Shown one piece after another: positions 27,655 through 36,450 of a stretch of 64,000 bases of DNA (positions are counted from its first letter, which is position 1; every line of letters begins with the position of its first letter). The notes under the pieces were generated by a model that was not told the origin of the DNA, did not search any database, and saw only the letters and a list, made by a program, of their open reading frames with translations. Source of the stretch: an uncultured Bacteroidota bacterium (GTDB taxonomy: Bacteria; Bacteroidota; Bacteroidia; Chitinophagales; Chitinophagaceae); contig CAIRES010000043.1 of the NCBI GenBank assembly GCA_903877645.1, forward strand, positions 49,303-113,302, given 5' to 3'. Position numbers and translations under genes: made by a program.

Positions 27655-28530
27655 ATGGCATTTCTCTCCATCAACGACAAGCAGGTCAATATCATCACAC
27701 AATCCTTACTCGTCCTGTCTTCCGCAATAGTCATTTATTTCATTATTGGCTATACCGTAAAAAAAATCATCATTAAGCAAAAAATACTGAAACTGCTGAT
27801 AGAACGCAGGACACGCGAGATACAACAGAAGAATGAAGAACTCGAAAAAAACAACCTCATCAAAACAAGGCTCATCTCCATTATCAGCCACGATCTCATC
27901 AGCCCGTTAAAATATATTCACTTCACGACTAAGAACCTGCTCGAAAACAAAGCCGGGCTCGACCAGGACACCATTGACGAAATGATGACAGAGGTAATGA
28001 ACTCATCCAAAGAACTGGAACTCATCTCCACCAATATCCTCAACTGGATAAAATACCAGAACGAAAACAGGCGGCTCATCAAAGAAGAATTCGACCTTCA
28101 TGCCATCGTCAACCAGATCTTCAGCATCTTCAAAGGCATAGCCAAACAAAAAGATATAGAGCTCGCCAATGAATTCAATACCGGCATGATCCTCTACCAA
28201 TATATGGAACCCATAAAGATCGTGTTATATAATCTTACACTCAATGCACTCAACTTTACTGAAAAGGGTAAGATTACGGTGAGCGGCGGCAAAACCAGCA
28301 AGGGTATACTCATAAAGGTTGAGGACGAGGGCATCGGTATGAGTAACGAACAGATCGCTAATATCATGTCAGAACAATTTATTGTATCTTCGATCAACGT
28401 GGATAAGCGAAAAGGGAATGGCCTCGGCTACCTCATCATCAAAGACCTGCTGAAACTTGTGGATGCCAAATTTGTGATCAAGAGTAAGAAGAATAAAGGC
28501 ACCAAGGTCACCATCCTGCTTCCCGTTTAA
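27655..28530 (+). CDS. sensor histidine kinase with a single membrane anchor
   Basis: 291 residues. A transmembrane helix at about 15-35 is followed by a coiled-coil (LLIERRTREIQQKNEELEKN), HisKA with His79 in SIISHDLISPLK and a HATPase domain (LTLNALNFTEKGK, DEGIGMS, GNGLGYLIIKDL). There is almost no extracytoplasmic domain, so any signal is sensed in or below the membrane or through a partner. It is in an operon with the NarL-type regulator upstream and the DUF1272 gene 11 bp downstream. Confidence 0.88.
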   Translation: MAFLSINDKQVNIITQSLLVLSSAIVIYFIIGYTVKKIIIKQKILKLLIERRTREIQQKNEELEKNNLIKTRLISIISHDLISPLKYIHFTTKNLLENKAGLDQDTIDEMMTEVMNSSKELELISTNILNWIKYQNENRRLIKEEFDLHAIVNQIFSIFKGIAKQKDIELANEFNTGMILYQYMEPIKIVLYNLTLNALNFTEKGKITVSGGKTSKGILIKVEDEGIGMSNEQIANIMSEQFIVSSINVDKRKGNGLGYLIIKDLLKLVDAKFVIKSKKNKGTKVTILLPV

Positions 28531-28541
28531 AACAACCCGAT

Positions 28542-28832
28542 ATGCTGGAACTACGCCCCGTATGCGAACAATGCAACAAGTCACTGCCTCCCGATAGCAC
28601 CGAAGCCATGATCTGCACCTACGAGTGTACCTTCTGCAAATATTGTGTAACGGATATCCTTCACAACGTATGCCCCAACTGCGGCGGCGGATTGGAAAAG
28701 CGTCCGATAAGGACCAAAGAGCAATTAATAAAAGACCCGGCAACCATCACTGCCATCCACAAACCTGTCGACCCCACAAAATTCTCAGCCCTGCTCCTCC
28801 GCTACAAAGACATCCCTCCCAACAAACGATAG
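28542..28832 (+). CDS. DUF1272 small cysteine-rich protein
   Basis: 96 residues. The start LELRPVCEQCNKSLPPDST, then CTYECTFCKYCV and VCPNCGGGL match DUF1272. Four CxxC-type pairs make a zinc-binding ribbon very likely. No enzyme activity is known to me for the family. It is the last gene of the two-component operon. Confidence 0.85.
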   Translation: MLELRPVCEQCNKSLPPDSTEAMICTYECTFCKYCVTDILHNVCPNCGGGLEKRPIRTKEQLIKDPATITAIHKPVDPTKFSALLLRYKDIPPNKR

Positions 28833-28881
28833 AACGCACAAAAGGCTCTTACAATAAAGTCTTGTTTTCAGGATCGGATCC

Positions 28882-28909
28882 TGGAATTTGGAACTTGGAA
28901 TTTGGAATT
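28882..28909. repeat. four tandem copies of a 7-bp unit
   Basis: TGGAATT, TGGAACT, TGGAATT, TGGAATT in direct array, lying 7 bases beyond the kup stop codon in the spacer between two converging genes. Confidence 0.85.
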
Positions 28910-28916
28910 TAACCAC

Positions 28917-30881
28917 TTACTCCGCTATCCTCTTCAAATTAAAATCCGGAATCGCAGATACTATGATGGGGTACTTCTCCAGCGTCACATCAGACGGATC
29001 CAGCCCAAAACCGCGTTCTTCAGAAAGGCTCACTTTTTTCAGCAGGAAGTAGCCGCGCATCATCAGCCGCTCCCACATAGGCAGGGAGTTATCGCGCGAC
29101 AGGAACTTTTCCATTACAATAAACCGGAAGTCACCCATCACATTATTCTGGCGCAGCGATTCATAACGGCTCACTACATTCACTTCTTTATTGATCACCA
29201 TTTCCTCCACCACCTTCCTGAACATATACTGTATCCTGTGATCGACCCTGAACCCCAGCCTGAACTCAACCCTGATGATCTCGTTCGGAATGATGGTCTG
29301 CACAGTGTATTCGGTTGTATAAGGGTCATCCACTACATCCACATGCACAAACCAGTAGATATCTGCACGCTTCGGCTTGCGGTATAGTATAGAATACAGT
29401 ATTTTATGCTCTATTTCTTTAGGATTATTGGCGCTGGTCAGGTACACGAGGTGTGTGGCATACTTGGTAATGCTGGCATCATTACTGAGCTCCTGTATGA
29501 TGGGTATATAATTATCCAGCCTTACAAACTCCACATACCTGTTCTTGATCTTGCGCGATTTATACCAAACGATCATGGTCAGGAACAAACCTCCTGCTAC
29601 CACCACGGTTACTACCCCGCCCTCTACAAACTTCTCCACCAGGTTGGCCCATAAAAATGAGAATTCAATGGTCAGGTACACTACCAGGTAAGTAACGATC
29701 CATACTATAGGTACCCGCTTCACAAACATGTAGTAGGAGAACAGGCACGAGGTCATGATCATACAGATGGTAATAGACAGGCCATACGCCGCCTCCATAT
29801 TTGACGACCGCTGAAAGTATAATGTGATAGCAGTACACCCCACAAACAACAGCGTATTGATCCCTGGTATGAACGACTGTCCCCGTTCCACAGTCGGGTA
29901 GTTGATCTTCATCTTCGGCCACAGGTTCAGCTTCATCGCCTCACTGATCAGTGTGAACGAACCCGATATCAATGCCTGGCTGGCAATGATGGCGGCAATA
30001 GTAGCAATGATGATCCCCGACAATAAAAACCAATGCGGCATCAGATCGTAAAATGGGTTCTGCGCGGTGCTGCTCCACACCTCTCTCTTTATGCCCAGCA
30101 GAAATGCTCCTTGCCCCAGGTAATTCAATATCAGGCAGGTTTTTACAAATATCCACGACGAGCGTATGTTGCCCCTGCCACAATGCCCAAGGTCGGAGTA
30201 AAGTGCTTCCGCTCCTGTTGTACAGAGAAACACTGCTCCCAATATCCAGAAGCCCTTGGGGTATACAGTCAGCACCCTGATCGCATAATAAGGATTGAGC
30301 GCACGGAATATACGCCAGTCATTAGCCTGGTACAGCTCATGCAATCCCAATACGGCCAGCATCAGGAACCAAATGAACATGATAGGCCCGAATGCCTTAC
30401 CTATAGAGCTGGTGCCAAATTGCTGAAAGAAAAACAGCAGGGAGAGTATACCGATAACGATATACACGATCGTCATTACATTGATATGGTGCAGGTAAGG
30501 GATATTTTGCAGCCCCTCTATAGCAGAGGTCACAGAGATGGGCGGGGTGATCATACCATCAGCCAGCAGCGCCGCCCCTCCTATCATTGCCGGGAACACC
30601 GTCCACTTGCCATGCCTGCGTACCAGCGCGAATAACGAAAAGATACCACCCTCTCCTTTATTATCGGCTTTAAGGGTCAGCATCACATACTTTACCGTGG
30701 TTTGCAGTGTCAGTGTCCAGATGATGCAGGAAAGAGCGCCTATGATCAGGAACTCATTGATCACCTTGCCATTACATATAGCATTCATTACATACAATGG
30801 CGACGTACCTATATCACCATAAATAATGCCAAGCGCAATAAGCATGCCCGCAACTGATGCCTTATTCAGATTCTTTCCCAA
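28917..30881 (-). CDS. kup: Kup-type potassium uptake transporter
   Basis: 654 residues. The signature GIIYGDIGTSPLYVMNAI at the N-terminus and about 12 hydrophobic helices to residue 440, then a roughly 200-residue cytoplasmic C-terminal domain, are standard for KUP/HAK/KT proteins that import K+ with protons. The start is TTG 30881: no ATG lies upstream, and a full AGGAGG sits 6 bases before it, which is unusual in Bacteroidota where Shine-Dalgarno sites are rare. A -7 element TAACTTTG lies at 30921-30914. Confidence 0.95.
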   Translation of the reverse strand: MGKNLNKASVAGMLIALGIIYGDIGTSPLYVMNAICNGKVINEFLIIGALSCIIWTLTLQTTVKYVMLTLKADNKGEGGIFSLFALVRRHGKWTVFPAMIGGAALLADGMITPPISVTSAIEGLQNIPYLHHINVMTIVYIVIGILSLLFFFQQFGTSSIGKAFGPIMFIWFLMLAVLGLHELYQANDWRIFRALNPYYAIRVLTVYPKGFWILGAVFLCTTGAEALYSDLGHCGRGNIRSSWIFVKTCLILNYLGQGAFLLGIKREVWSSTAQNPFYDLMPHWFLLSGIIIATIAAIIASQALISGSFTLISEAMKLNLWPKMKINYPTVERGQSFIPGINTLLFVGCTAITLYFQRSSNMEAAYGLSITICMIMTSCLFSYYMFVKRVPIVWIVTYLVVYLTIEFSFLWANLVEKFVEGGVVTVVVAGGLFLTMIVWYKSRKIKNRYVEFVRLDNYIPIIQELSNDASITKYATHLVYLTSANNPKEIEHKILYSILYRKPKRADIYWFVHVDVVDDPYTTEYTVQTIIPNEIIRVEFRLGFRVDHRIQYMFRKVVEEMVINKEVNVVSRYESLRQNNVMGDFRFIVMEKFLSRDNSLPMWERLMMRGYFLLKKVSLSEERGFGLDPSDVTLEKYPIIVSAIPDFNLKRIAE

Positions 30882-30913
30882 TGCTACCCTCCTGATTAAT
30901 GTTCCAGACGCTG

Positions 30914-30921
30914 CAAAGTTA
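30914..30921 (-). promoter_or_regulatory. -7 element for kup
   Basis: TAACTTTG on the minus strand matches TAnnTTTG, 33 bases before the TTG start. No clear -33 element is present. Confidence 0.4.
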
Positions 30922-31042
30922 TAACAATATTACCCATCTTGATATAATAAACAACAGAATAATCTTTATGTCTTCAGGATAAAATAAAACGCCACTGCTA
31001 TTGCAAATATTACTTAAATTTGATTTAACTACCCTTGCAAGC

Positions 31043-32740
31043 ATGAAAAATATACTACCCATATTTCTCTTTCTTCCCTTTCTGGCGCGCGCACAATCAA
31101 TACATATCAGTACTCCCGCTACTACGATATGTAAAGGCAGTTCCATCGTTTTTACTGCCACAGATAGCACCTCCATCACACCTCATTATCAGTGGAAACT
31201 AAATAACACAAACACCGGCACTGACACTTCGATATATACCACCAACACATTAAACAATGGCGACTCGGTCATCTGCCTACTCATCAACGCAGCCGGAGAT
31301 ACGGTGTTGGCCACCTCCAATACCATTAATATAACGGTCGACACTCCACTAAACGCAGGCACCATTACCGGCTACGATACACTATGTGCCGGTTCAACTA
31401 CAACACTTACTGAATCTATACCTGGTGGAATATGGAGCGAAAACAGTGGAGCAGCGTCCGTGGATTCTGGCATCGTTACGGGTATCCATGGCGAAGAAGA
31501 GGGTTTCCCGGCCTTTGATTCTGTCTTTTATACGGTTACCAACTCCTGCGGGTCCTCAGTAGCATCGGCACAAGTGGTGGTTAAGCCTTTACCCGATGCT
31601 TGGTTTTATATTGGATGGCCCACACCATATGATGCGCAACCTGGCTTATGCATCAACACATCCGCCGATGTAAACGGTGACGACGGTGTTGACGGAATCA
31701 TATATTCATTGCATGGCCATCTTTCATGCAGTAATATTAACGTTTTTGGAATTTCCGCAGGGCTAGATACAATAGTATGTATATCCACTAACTCCTGTGG
31801 AGTTGATACTTTTCGCTTGCCATTTGTTGTGTATCCGGCTGCCGTTGCGGGAACAATCACTTCACACAAAACCGAAATATGTATTAGTGATACGATCTTA
31901 TTATCAGATACCACAACTGGATTGTATTCTTCTCTAACATGGGCCGGTAGTAATAACAACGCGACTGTTTATTCTTACGACGGCACTCTCATTGGCACAG
32001 CAAATGGCGTGGACACTATCACAGTTACAAATTGGTTTTGTGGACATGCCACTACATCAATTACCATCACCGTCAATCCTACCCCGCAAATCAACAGCAC
32101 TAAGCAATTTTGCTCAGGCACATCACAAACACTGGCCTCATCTGTTGCCAACACCACCTGGAGCAGCAGTGATCCCGCAATCGCAGCCATTGCCCAGCAG
32201 GGCTTGCTAAATGCGGTGCAAGCAGGCACGACACTAATAAGTGCGGCTATAGGCTCCTGTAGTACTAATATCGAAGTAACTGTAAACCCTCAACCCTCCG
32301 CCATCTATGGTGCCGATGTAATTTGCATGGGCAGCCAAGCCACAATGACAAACCAGATCGCCGGTACATGGATGTCAACCGATCCAGCCATTGCAACCGC
32401 ATCTCCGGGCTCAGGCATTGTGCAAGGCATAAGTAAGGGATTTACTACCATATCCTTCTCCGCAGGCGGCTGCACTACAGTCAAACAGATCACCGTCGAA
32501 GATTGCGATAAAGAATTGTCCATTTTCCCAAACCCGGTGCAAAATAAACTCACTATCCAGGCAGATACTGCCGCCTACAATTATTGCACTGTTATCAACT
32601 CCATCGGACAGGTATTGTTCAGGCAACATATCAGCCAACCACTCAACCAGATAGATGTGCAATACTTTAGTCCGGGCATATACCTGCTTCGACTAACAGG
32701 AGATCACGCCACCTCCAACACAAAATTCGTAAAGGAATAG
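31043..32740 (+). CDS. secreted T9SS cargo protein with Ig-like repeats
   Basis: 565 residues from ATG 31043. Signal peptide MKNILPIFLFLPFLARAQS. The body carries Ig-/PKD-like segments (HYQWKLNNTNTGTDTSIY, a bacterial Ig2-like ending TTWSSSDPAIAAI and TWMSTDPAIATASPGSG). The last about 75 residues are a type A type IX sorting tail (LSIFPNPVQNKLTIQ, then SIGQVLFRQ and SPGIYLLRL). It should be exported by the Sec system, passed through the T9SS outer-membrane channel and anchored or released at the surface. A -7-like TAAATTTG sits at 31015-31022. It is divergent from kup. Confidence 0.88.
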   Translation: MKNILPIFLFLPFLARAQSIHISTPATTICKGSSIVFTATDSTSITPHYQWKLNNTNTGTDTSIYTTNTLNNGDSVICLLINAAGDTVLATSNTINITVDTPLNAGTITGYDTLCAGSTTTLTESIPGGIWSENSGAASVDSGIVTGIHGEEEGFPAFDSVFYTVTNSCGSSVASAQVVVKPLPDAWFYIGWPTPYDAQPGLCINTSADVNGDDGVDGIIYSLHGHLSCSNINVFGISAGLDTIVCISTNSCGVDTFRLPFVVYPAAVAGTITSHKTEICISDTILLSDTTTGLYSSLTWAGSNNNATVYSYDGTLIGTANGVDTITVTNWFCGHATTSITITVNPTPQINSTKQFCSGTSQTLASSVANTTWSSSDPAIAAIAQQGLLNAVQAGTTLISAAIGSCSTNIEVTVNPQPSAIYGADVICMGSQATMTNQIAGTWMSTDPAIATASPGSGIVQGISKGFTTISFSAGGCTTVKQITVEDCDKELSIFPNPVQNKLTIQADTAAYNYCTVINSIGQVLFRQHISQPLNQIDVQYFSPGIYLLRLTGDHATSNTKFVKE

Positions 32741-32822
32741 GCCATGTAGAATCTCTCCTGCATACATGCTCTGATTTTTTATTTTTTTCGTATCTTTATC
32801 ATAAGGTTTAAATAGAAATGAA

Positions 32823-33053
32823 ATGGAAAAAATAGTGCTTGAAGTGGATGATGCGACAGGCAAAGCGTATCAAAAATTTACTGCTAAAACAAAAGAAGAA
32901 TTTAACCGATTGGTCAGCATCTTTTTAAAAAAGGCAATAAACGATGCCGGAAGTGCCGATTATCAGAAAATGCTTGATGATATGGGTAACACCGCTGCCG
33001 CTAATGGATTGACGCCTTCAATTCTTAATGAGTTATTACACGCTCATGATTAA
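32823..33053 (+). CDS. putative antitoxin of a PIN toxin-antitoxin pair
   Basis: 76 residues. Mostly helical with a charged N-terminus (MEKIVLEVDDATGKAYQKF) and the C-terminal NGLTPSILNELL motif that is common in antitoxins of VapC-like PIN toxins, where the tail wraps the toxin. The stop overlaps the toxin start (ATGATTAA), typical of toxin-antitoxin operons. I see no clear AbrB, MazE or RHH fold, so the DNA-binding type is not assigned. Confidence 0.7.
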   Translation: MEKIVLEVDDATGKAYQKFTAKTKEEFNRLVSIFLKKAINDAGSADYQKMLDDMGNTAAANGLTPSILNELLHAHD

Positions 33054-33450
33054 TTATGTTTTTGATACAAATAGTATAGTTAGCGCCCATCTGTTAAAAA
33101 TTTCCTTGGTAAGAGATGCGTATAACAAGGCTATAAAAAATGGAATACTGCTTTATTCTAAAGACACTTTAGATGAATTATCTGAAGTATTCTCACGTCC
33201 TAAATTCGATAAATACATCTCCGTTGAAGACCGAATGAAGGCAGTTGCTTTATTTGAAAACAAAGGCTACCTGGTTGATGTATTTATTAAAGTCAATGCC
33301 TGCCGTGATCCAAAAGATAATAAATTTCTGGAACTGGCCATTTCGGGCAATGCAGCTTTCATTATAACGGGAGATAAAGACCTTTTAACACTCAATCCGT
33401 TCAGAAATATCGCAATAATAACGCCTGCTGATTTTATTGTCAATTTCTAA
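33046..33450 (+). CDS. PIN-domain ribonuclease toxin
   Basis: 134 residues from ATG 33046, which overlaps the antitoxin stop; an ATG at 33028 would add six residues before the usual start NYVFDTNSIVSAHL. The acidic PIN residues are visible in FDTN, in RDPKDNKFLELA and in ITGDKDLL. This matches the PIN_3-type family labelled putative toxin component. It should cleave RNA with Mg2+ when not bound by the antitoxin. The pair lies alone between a T9SS cargo gene and dusB. Confidence 0.85.
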   Translation: MINYVFDTNSIVSAHLLKISLVRDAYNKAIKNGILLYSKDTLDELSEVFSRPKFDKYISVEDRMKAVALFENKGYLVDVFIKVNACRDPKDNKFLELAISGNAAFIITGDKDLLTLNPFRNIAIITPADFIVNF

Positions 33451-33503
33451 CTCTACCATCTCATATTAACATATCAACCAGTCAACTTATCAACCTAACC
33501 CCG

Positions 33504-33511
33504 TACCTTTG
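33504..33511 (+). promoter_or_regulatory. -7 element for dusB
   Basis: TACCTTTG matches TAnnTTTG, 10 bases before ATG 33522, implying a very short leader. Upstream, TCAAC recurs every 8 bases (33472-33492). Confidence 0.45.
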
Positions 33512-33521
33512 CAGCGCACAA

Positions 33522-34517
33522 ATGGCAAAAATTGCAAATATCGAATTAGGGGACTTCCCGTTGCTGCTGGCACCTATGGAGGATGTGAGCGACCCGCCTT
33601 TCCGTGCCGTGTGCAAAGAGAATGGCGCTGACCTCATGTACACCGAGTTCATCTCCTCCGAAGGGCTCATCCGCGATGCCATCAAAAGCCGTCAAAAGCT
33701 CGATGTGTTCGATTACGAAAAACCCATCGGCATACAGATATTCGGCGGCGATGAAGAAGCTATGGCCATGTCGGCCAAAATAGTAGATGCCACTAACCCC
33801 GATCTGCTCGACATCAACTTCGGCTGCCCTGTGAAAAAGGTAGTATGCAAGGGCGCCGGCGCAGCCGTGCTCAAAGACATAGACCTGATGGTACGCCTCA
33901 CCAAGGCCTGCATCCGCTCCACCACCCTGCCCGTAACCGTAAAAACCCGCCTCGGCTGGGACAATGACACCCGCAACATCGAAGAAGTAGCCGAGCGCCT
34001 GCAAGACATTGGCGTACAGGCCCTCTCTATACACGGCCGCACACGTATGCAGCTCTACAAAGGCGAGGCCGACTGGACCCTCATCGGCAAGATCAAGAAC
34101 AATCCCCGCATACACATACCCATCTTCGGCAACGGCGACATAGACACCCCCGAGAAAGCCCTCGAATATAAAAACAGGTATGGCGTAGACGGCATCATGA
34201 TCGGCCGCGCAGCTATAGGCTACCCCTGGATCTTCCGCGAGATCAAACACTACCTGGCTACCGGCGAACACCTGGCCCCACCTACTATAGCCGAGCGACT
34301 ACAGGCTTGCCGCAAGCACCTGCATGGCTCCGTAAGCTGGAAGGGCGAGAAAGTGGGCATCCTCGAGATGCGCCGCCACTATGCCAGTTACCTCAAAGGC
34401 CTCTCCCACGTCAAGGAATACCGCACCAAGCTGGTATCTACAGATGTGTTGCATGAGATCGAAGACATCCTTTGTGAGGTAGAGCAACATTACATGAACG
34501 AACCAACGTTCGCATAA
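33522..34517 (+). CDS. dusB: tRNA-dihydrouridine synthase (DusB type)
   Basis: 331 residues. FMN-binding TIM barrel start LLLAPMEDVSDPPFRAVC, catalytic Cys in INFGCPVKKV, FMN phosphate site GNGDI and IMIGRAAIGYPWIF, and a C-terminal helical RNA-binding domain. It reduces specific uridines in the tRNA D-loop with NADPH. A metallophosphoesterase gene follows after 67 bp. Confidence 0.94.
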   Translation: MAKIANIELGDFPLLLAPMEDVSDPPFRAVCKENGADLMYTEFISSEGLIRDAIKSRQKLDVFDYEKPIGIQIFGGDEEAMAMSAKIVDATNPDLLDINFGCPVKKVVCKGAGAAVLKDIDLMVRLTKACIRSTTLPVTVKTRLGWDNDTRNIEEVAERLQDIGVQALSIHGRTRMQLYKGEADWTLIGKIKNNPRIHIPIFGNGDIDTPEKALEYKNRYGVDGIMIGRAAIGYPWIFREIKHYLATGEHLAPPTIAERLQACRKHLHGSVSWKGEKVGILEMRRHYASYLKGLSHVKEYRTKLVSTDVLHEIEDILCEVEQHYMNEPTFA

Positions 34518-34584
34518 CCGCTGCATATTATTTACCCTTTTTTCATTTTCTTTGCGTCTCCGCGTCTTTGCGGTAAAACTTTCC

Positions 34585-35112
34585 ATGACCCGCATAGGCC
34601 TCATATCCGACACCCACAACTTCCTCGACGATGCCGTCTTCACCCACTTCGCCAATTGCGATGAGATATGGCATGCCGGTGATTTTGGCACTGCGGCTAT
34701 CGCGGATAAACTCAAAGCCTTCAAACCGTTACGTGGCGTATATGGCAACATAGACGGCACTGATATCCGCAGCGAATACCCCGAGAAGCTCCGCTTTACC
34801 TGTGAGGGGGTCAATGTCTTCATGATGCATATAGGCGGCTACCCGGGCAAGTATACCGCCCCTGCCAAAGCCGAACTGCTGGCCCACCCTACCCAACTCT
34901 TCATCTCCGGCCATTCACACATCCTCAAGGTCATTTACGACGACAAACTCAAATGCCTGCATATGAACCCCGGCGCTGCAGGGGTGCACGGCTGGCACAA
35001 AGTGCGCACCCTTATCCGGTTTGTTATAGACGGCATGGATATGAAGCAGTGCGAGGTAATAGAACTGGGCAAACGCTCCATAACGCCGCAATCTGAAGGC
35101 ATAGCCGGCTAA
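34585..35112 (+). CDS. YfcE/MJ0936-type metallophosphoesterase
   Basis: 175 residues from ATG 34585; the frame runs back to a TTG that lies in an intergenic microrepeat. Metal ligands are in LISDTHNFLDD, WHAGDFG, VYGNIDG, MHIGGYPG and ISGHSHILK, the full calcineurin-like set. Small cytoplasmic members act on phosphodiesters; the natural substrate is not assigned. Its leader contains 8-bp-period repeats (GCGTCTCC, GCGTCTTT). Confidence 0.9.
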   Translation: MTRIGLISDTHNFLDDAVFTHFANCDEIWHAGDFGTAAIADKLKAFKPLRGVYGNIDGTDIRSEYPEKLRFTCEGVNVFMMHIGGYPGKYTAPAKAELLAHPTQLFISGHSHILKVIYDDKLKCLHMNPGAAGVHGWHKVRTLIRFVIDGMDMKQCEVIELGKRSITPQSEGIAG

Positions 35113-35182
35113 TTTACTTTCCCGGGGCACTTGACTTTCCAACTTTTCTTTTATAAGTTTGTTAGACACTCATACCTGGTCC

Positions 35183-36367
35183 ATGCCGCAAACAAAAAGA
35201 AGTCATATACTATCCCTGGTACTTATTGCTTCTTTTTTGCTGCCTATGCATAGCCACGCACAGAAGATCGATACCATTTCCACCTTCTCTATTACCGGCT
35301 ATGTAGATGCCTACTATGCTTATTATAGCGATTCTGTAGGCCCCGGCAACTTCCAGAAGTTCGGCTCTACCTCGCCACGCAGCAATAGCCCTTCCATCAA
35401 TACCGCCCAACTGAGCATGCAATACAATGCCGATAAGATACGCGGTACTGTAGCGCTGCATTTTGGTGATATCCCGGCTGCCACTTGGGCGGCTGCGCCA
35501 TACAACTACCTCATGGAAGCACATGTAGGCGTAAATATCTACAGCAAGCTATGGATAGATGCCGGCTTCTTCCGCACCCACTTTGGTACTGAGTTCCTGC
35601 TGCCAGTGGAGAACATCACCAGCTCTGTAGCAGTCGGCACGTACTACGAGCCTTATTACGAAAGCGGGGTACGCCTCAACTTCGACCCCACCACAAAACT
35701 CGAGATCAACCTGTTCCTGCTCAATGGCTATAATATGTTCATTGACAACAACAATAAGAAGTCATTCGGCATGGGTGCCACCTATACCTTCAACAGCGAC
35801 CTGAACATCGGCTACACCAACTACATAGGTGATGATACCCCTCCCGGCACCACCGGAGACCACCTGCGCATCCACCAGAATGCCTTCCTCAACTACCAGC
35901 ACAACAAATTCAAACTGCAGGCCGGGGGAGACTTCTGTATGCAGCAGAACTCAGACCTGGCTACCGAAAGCAAGTATGCCACTATGTACAGCGCGCTGGC
36001 TACGGGGCGCTACCAGCTTATGAAGAAGATGGGCGTATATGTGCGTGGCGAGGTGTTCAACGACCCGGATGGCTATATGAGCACCATCATGACGGACTAT
36101 ACCGGCCGCAAAACAGGCTACAAGCTGTGGGGCGCTACCGCAGGTGTGGAATACAAGCCGACCTCTGAATCGTATGTTCGCCTCGAAGGCCGCCGCCTGC
36201 AAATGGACCATGACCAGTACATCTACTACCACGATGGCGAGTACTACAACTACCGCTACGAAGTAATGGTGAATGCCGGTGTTACCTTCGATCTGCTGCG
36301 CAGCCTGAAGACAAGACTGGTGCAATCTATTGAAGATACCGGTAACCCGGTACCAACTACCGAATAA
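35183..36367 (+). CDS. outer-membrane porin (BBP2/OmpL-like)
   Basis: 394 residues from ATG 35183. Signal peptide (about 1-27, ending HSHAQ). The mature part is a series of amphipathic strands typical of the putative beta-barrel porin-2 family: ITGYVDAYYAYY at the start, AHVGVNIYSKLWIDAGFFRTHFG, KLEINLFLLNGYN and YVRLEGRRLQMD. It is 83 bp upstream of the ammonium transporter and probably allows ammonium or related small solutes across the outer membrane; this role is inferred from the pairing. Confidence 0.8.
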   Translation: MPQTKRSHILSLVLIASFLLPMHSHAQKIDTISTFSITGYVDAYYAYYSDSVGPGNFQKFGSTSPRSNSPSINTAQLSMQYNADKIRGTVALHFGDIPAATWAAAPYNYLMEAHVGVNIYSKLWIDAGFFRTHFGTEFLLPVENITSSVAVGTYYEPYYESGVRLNFDPTTKLEINLFLLNGYNMFIDNNNKKSFGMGATYTFNSDLNIGYTNYIGDDTPPGTTGDHLRIHQNAFLNYQHNKFKLQAGGDFCMQQNSDLATESKYATMYSALATGRYQLMKKMGVYVRGEVFNDPDGYMSTIMTDYTGRKTGYKLWGATAGVEYKPTSESYVRLEGRRLQMDHDQYIYYHDGEYYNYRYEVMVNAGVTFDLLRSLKTRLVQSIEDTGNPVPTTE

Positions 36368-36450
36368 CGAATAACCCTGAGTGCCTTGTGCCGATAGCTT
36401 TTCGGAAGTAGTGTTTTGAAATTTGTTTACTTAAAAATAAATATACAACT

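Noticed and set aside
33546..34271. 241-codon frame antisense to dusB
   Set aside because: Fully inside a conserved enzyme on the other strand, no recognisable protein features.
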